Positions 63,585-64,000 of a DNA stretch of 64,000 nucleotides are shown here, one piece after another. Under the pieces are notes generated by a model. That model was not told where the DNA came from. It saw only the letters and a list, made by a program, of their open reading frames with translations, and did no database searches. The position numbers and the translations under genes were made by a program. Each line of letters opens with the position of its first letter. Positions within the stretch are counted from its first letter, which is position 1. Source of the DNA: Candidatus Neomarinimicrobiota bacterium (GTDB lineage Bacteria; Fidelibacterota; UBA2242; B5-G15); NCBI GenBank assembly GCA_017656425.1, contig JACDNV010000002.1, positions 62,001 through 126,000 on the forward strand, written 5' to 3'.

Positions 63585-64000
63585 TTGAAGACAATAAATT
63601 TTATATTTGGAGTACACAATCATCAGCCGGTAGGTAACTTCGAATATGTATTCGAGGATGCCTACCGGCAATGTTATCTTCCATTCATAGAAACTCTTGA
63701 GGAGTTTCCTGAAATACATATAAGTCTTCATTATAGTGGTTGTTTACTTGAATGGATTGAAGAACGGCATCCTGAATTCATAGATAAAATAGTTTCCGTT
63801 GTTTCAAGGGGTAATGTGGAGATATTATCGGGTGGCTTCTATGAGCCAATCCTCGCGATGATCCCTGAGAGTGATATAGTTGGTCAGATTTTAATGCTAA
63901 ATAAATATATCAAAAGTAGGTTTAAATATATACCTGAAGGGTTATGGCTTACCGAAAGAGTCTGGGAGCCTCATCTTGCAAAACCTATATCAGAATCCGG
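63585..64000 (+). CDS. GH57-family glycosidase / alpha-glucanotransferase (partial, N-terminal)
   Basis: 138 codons from TTG 63585 to the window edge, in one open frame: INFIFGVHNHQPVGNFEYVF, HISLHYSGCLLEWIEERHPE, LSGGFYEPILAMIPESDIVG and EGLWLTERVWEPHLAK. The HNHQPVGNF motif and the WLTERVWEP motif are diagnostic for GH57. Enzymes of this family act on alpha-glucans such as glycogen (4-alpha-glucanotransferase, amylopullulanase or amylase). It begins 17 bases after gap. No ribosome-binding site is seen before TTG. The rest of the protein is outside. Confidence 0.85.
   Translation, partial: MKTINFIFGVHNHQPVGNFEYVFEDAYRQCYLPFIETLEEFPEIHISLHYSGCLLEWIEERHPEFIDKIVSVVSRGNVEILSGGFYEPILAMIPESDIVGQILMLNKYIKSRFKYIPEGLWLTERVWEPHLAKPISES
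63626..63669. repeat. Nested perfect inverted repeats inside the GH57 start
   Basis: Outer arms GCCGGTAGG (63626-63634) and CCTACCGGC (63661-63669), 9 bases, enclose inner arms TCGAATA (63640-63646) and TATTCGA (63649-63655), 7 bases, with a two-base centre. It encodes QPVGNFEYVFEDAYRQ, so the sequence is also constrained as protein. Confidence 0.75.

Overview
The window reads as a contig from an uncultivated, AT-rich, Gram-negative-type bacterium of the FCB superphylum (Marinimicrobia-, Calditrichota-, Cloacimonadota- or WOR-3-like; I cannot place it more finely by eye). Supporting evidence: four or five proteins or remnants carry the C-terminal sorting domain of type IX secretion (T9SS) cargo (NYPNPFN... 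followed by ...SGIYF...), there are TolC and membrane-fusion efflux genes, many lipoprotein signal peptides, and bacterial housekeeping genes. TGA is a normal stop (for example speD, the DUF2007-like gene and the first glycosyltransferase), so the code is standard.

Layout. 1-6218 (minus): a tripartite MacAB/TolC-like export operon with two paralogous permeases, one ATPase, an adaptor, an outer-membrane factor and an embedded secreted protein; a Yip1-family membrane protein lies at its head and cca further upstream. 7892-21466 (plus): a long housekeeping stretch: nitroreductase, EF-G, a standalone PTS EIIA domain, hisS, radical SAM and metallo-beta-lactamase proteins, a base-excision-repair group (polX, nth, nfo) with folE, then lpdA-lipB-lipA. 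21467-33100: an accessory island of secreted proteins: two paralogous beta-propeller lipoproteins, a large metalloprotease broken by an in-frame TGA, T9SS-tagged proteins, decayed genes, a duplicated promoter/leader and a duplicated sorting-domain-plus-terminator fragment, ending with a Tat-plus-T9SS DUF362 protein. 33349-44000: radical SAM protein, uppP, an NSS transporter with a hidden MetS-like small subunit, holA, an ECF sigma/anti-sigma pair, a diguanylate cyclase, a TPR lipoprotein and a LolB-like lipoprotein. 44010-57576: a surface-polysaccharide locus with four glycosyltransferases, a Wzx-type flippase, two PAPS sulfotransferases, a FemAB/GNAT-like transferase, a deacetylase-like protein, a YfhO-type protein and a histidine kinase; the predicted product is a sulfated glycan. 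57620-58387: a glycosylasparaginase pseudogene. 58478-62403: a polyamine operon (speD, pyruvoyl arginine decarboxylase, speE, speB, then a serine-protease-like lipoprotein) behind a leader with a short ORF, a hairpin and an intrinsic terminator. 62561-64000: gap, then the start of a GH57 glycosidase.

The most notable points are the attenuator-like leader of the polyamine operon, the accumulation of broken secreted-protein genes bounded by direct repeats, the Tat-plus-T9SS cargo protein, and a PolX whose first catalytic aspartate is asparagine.
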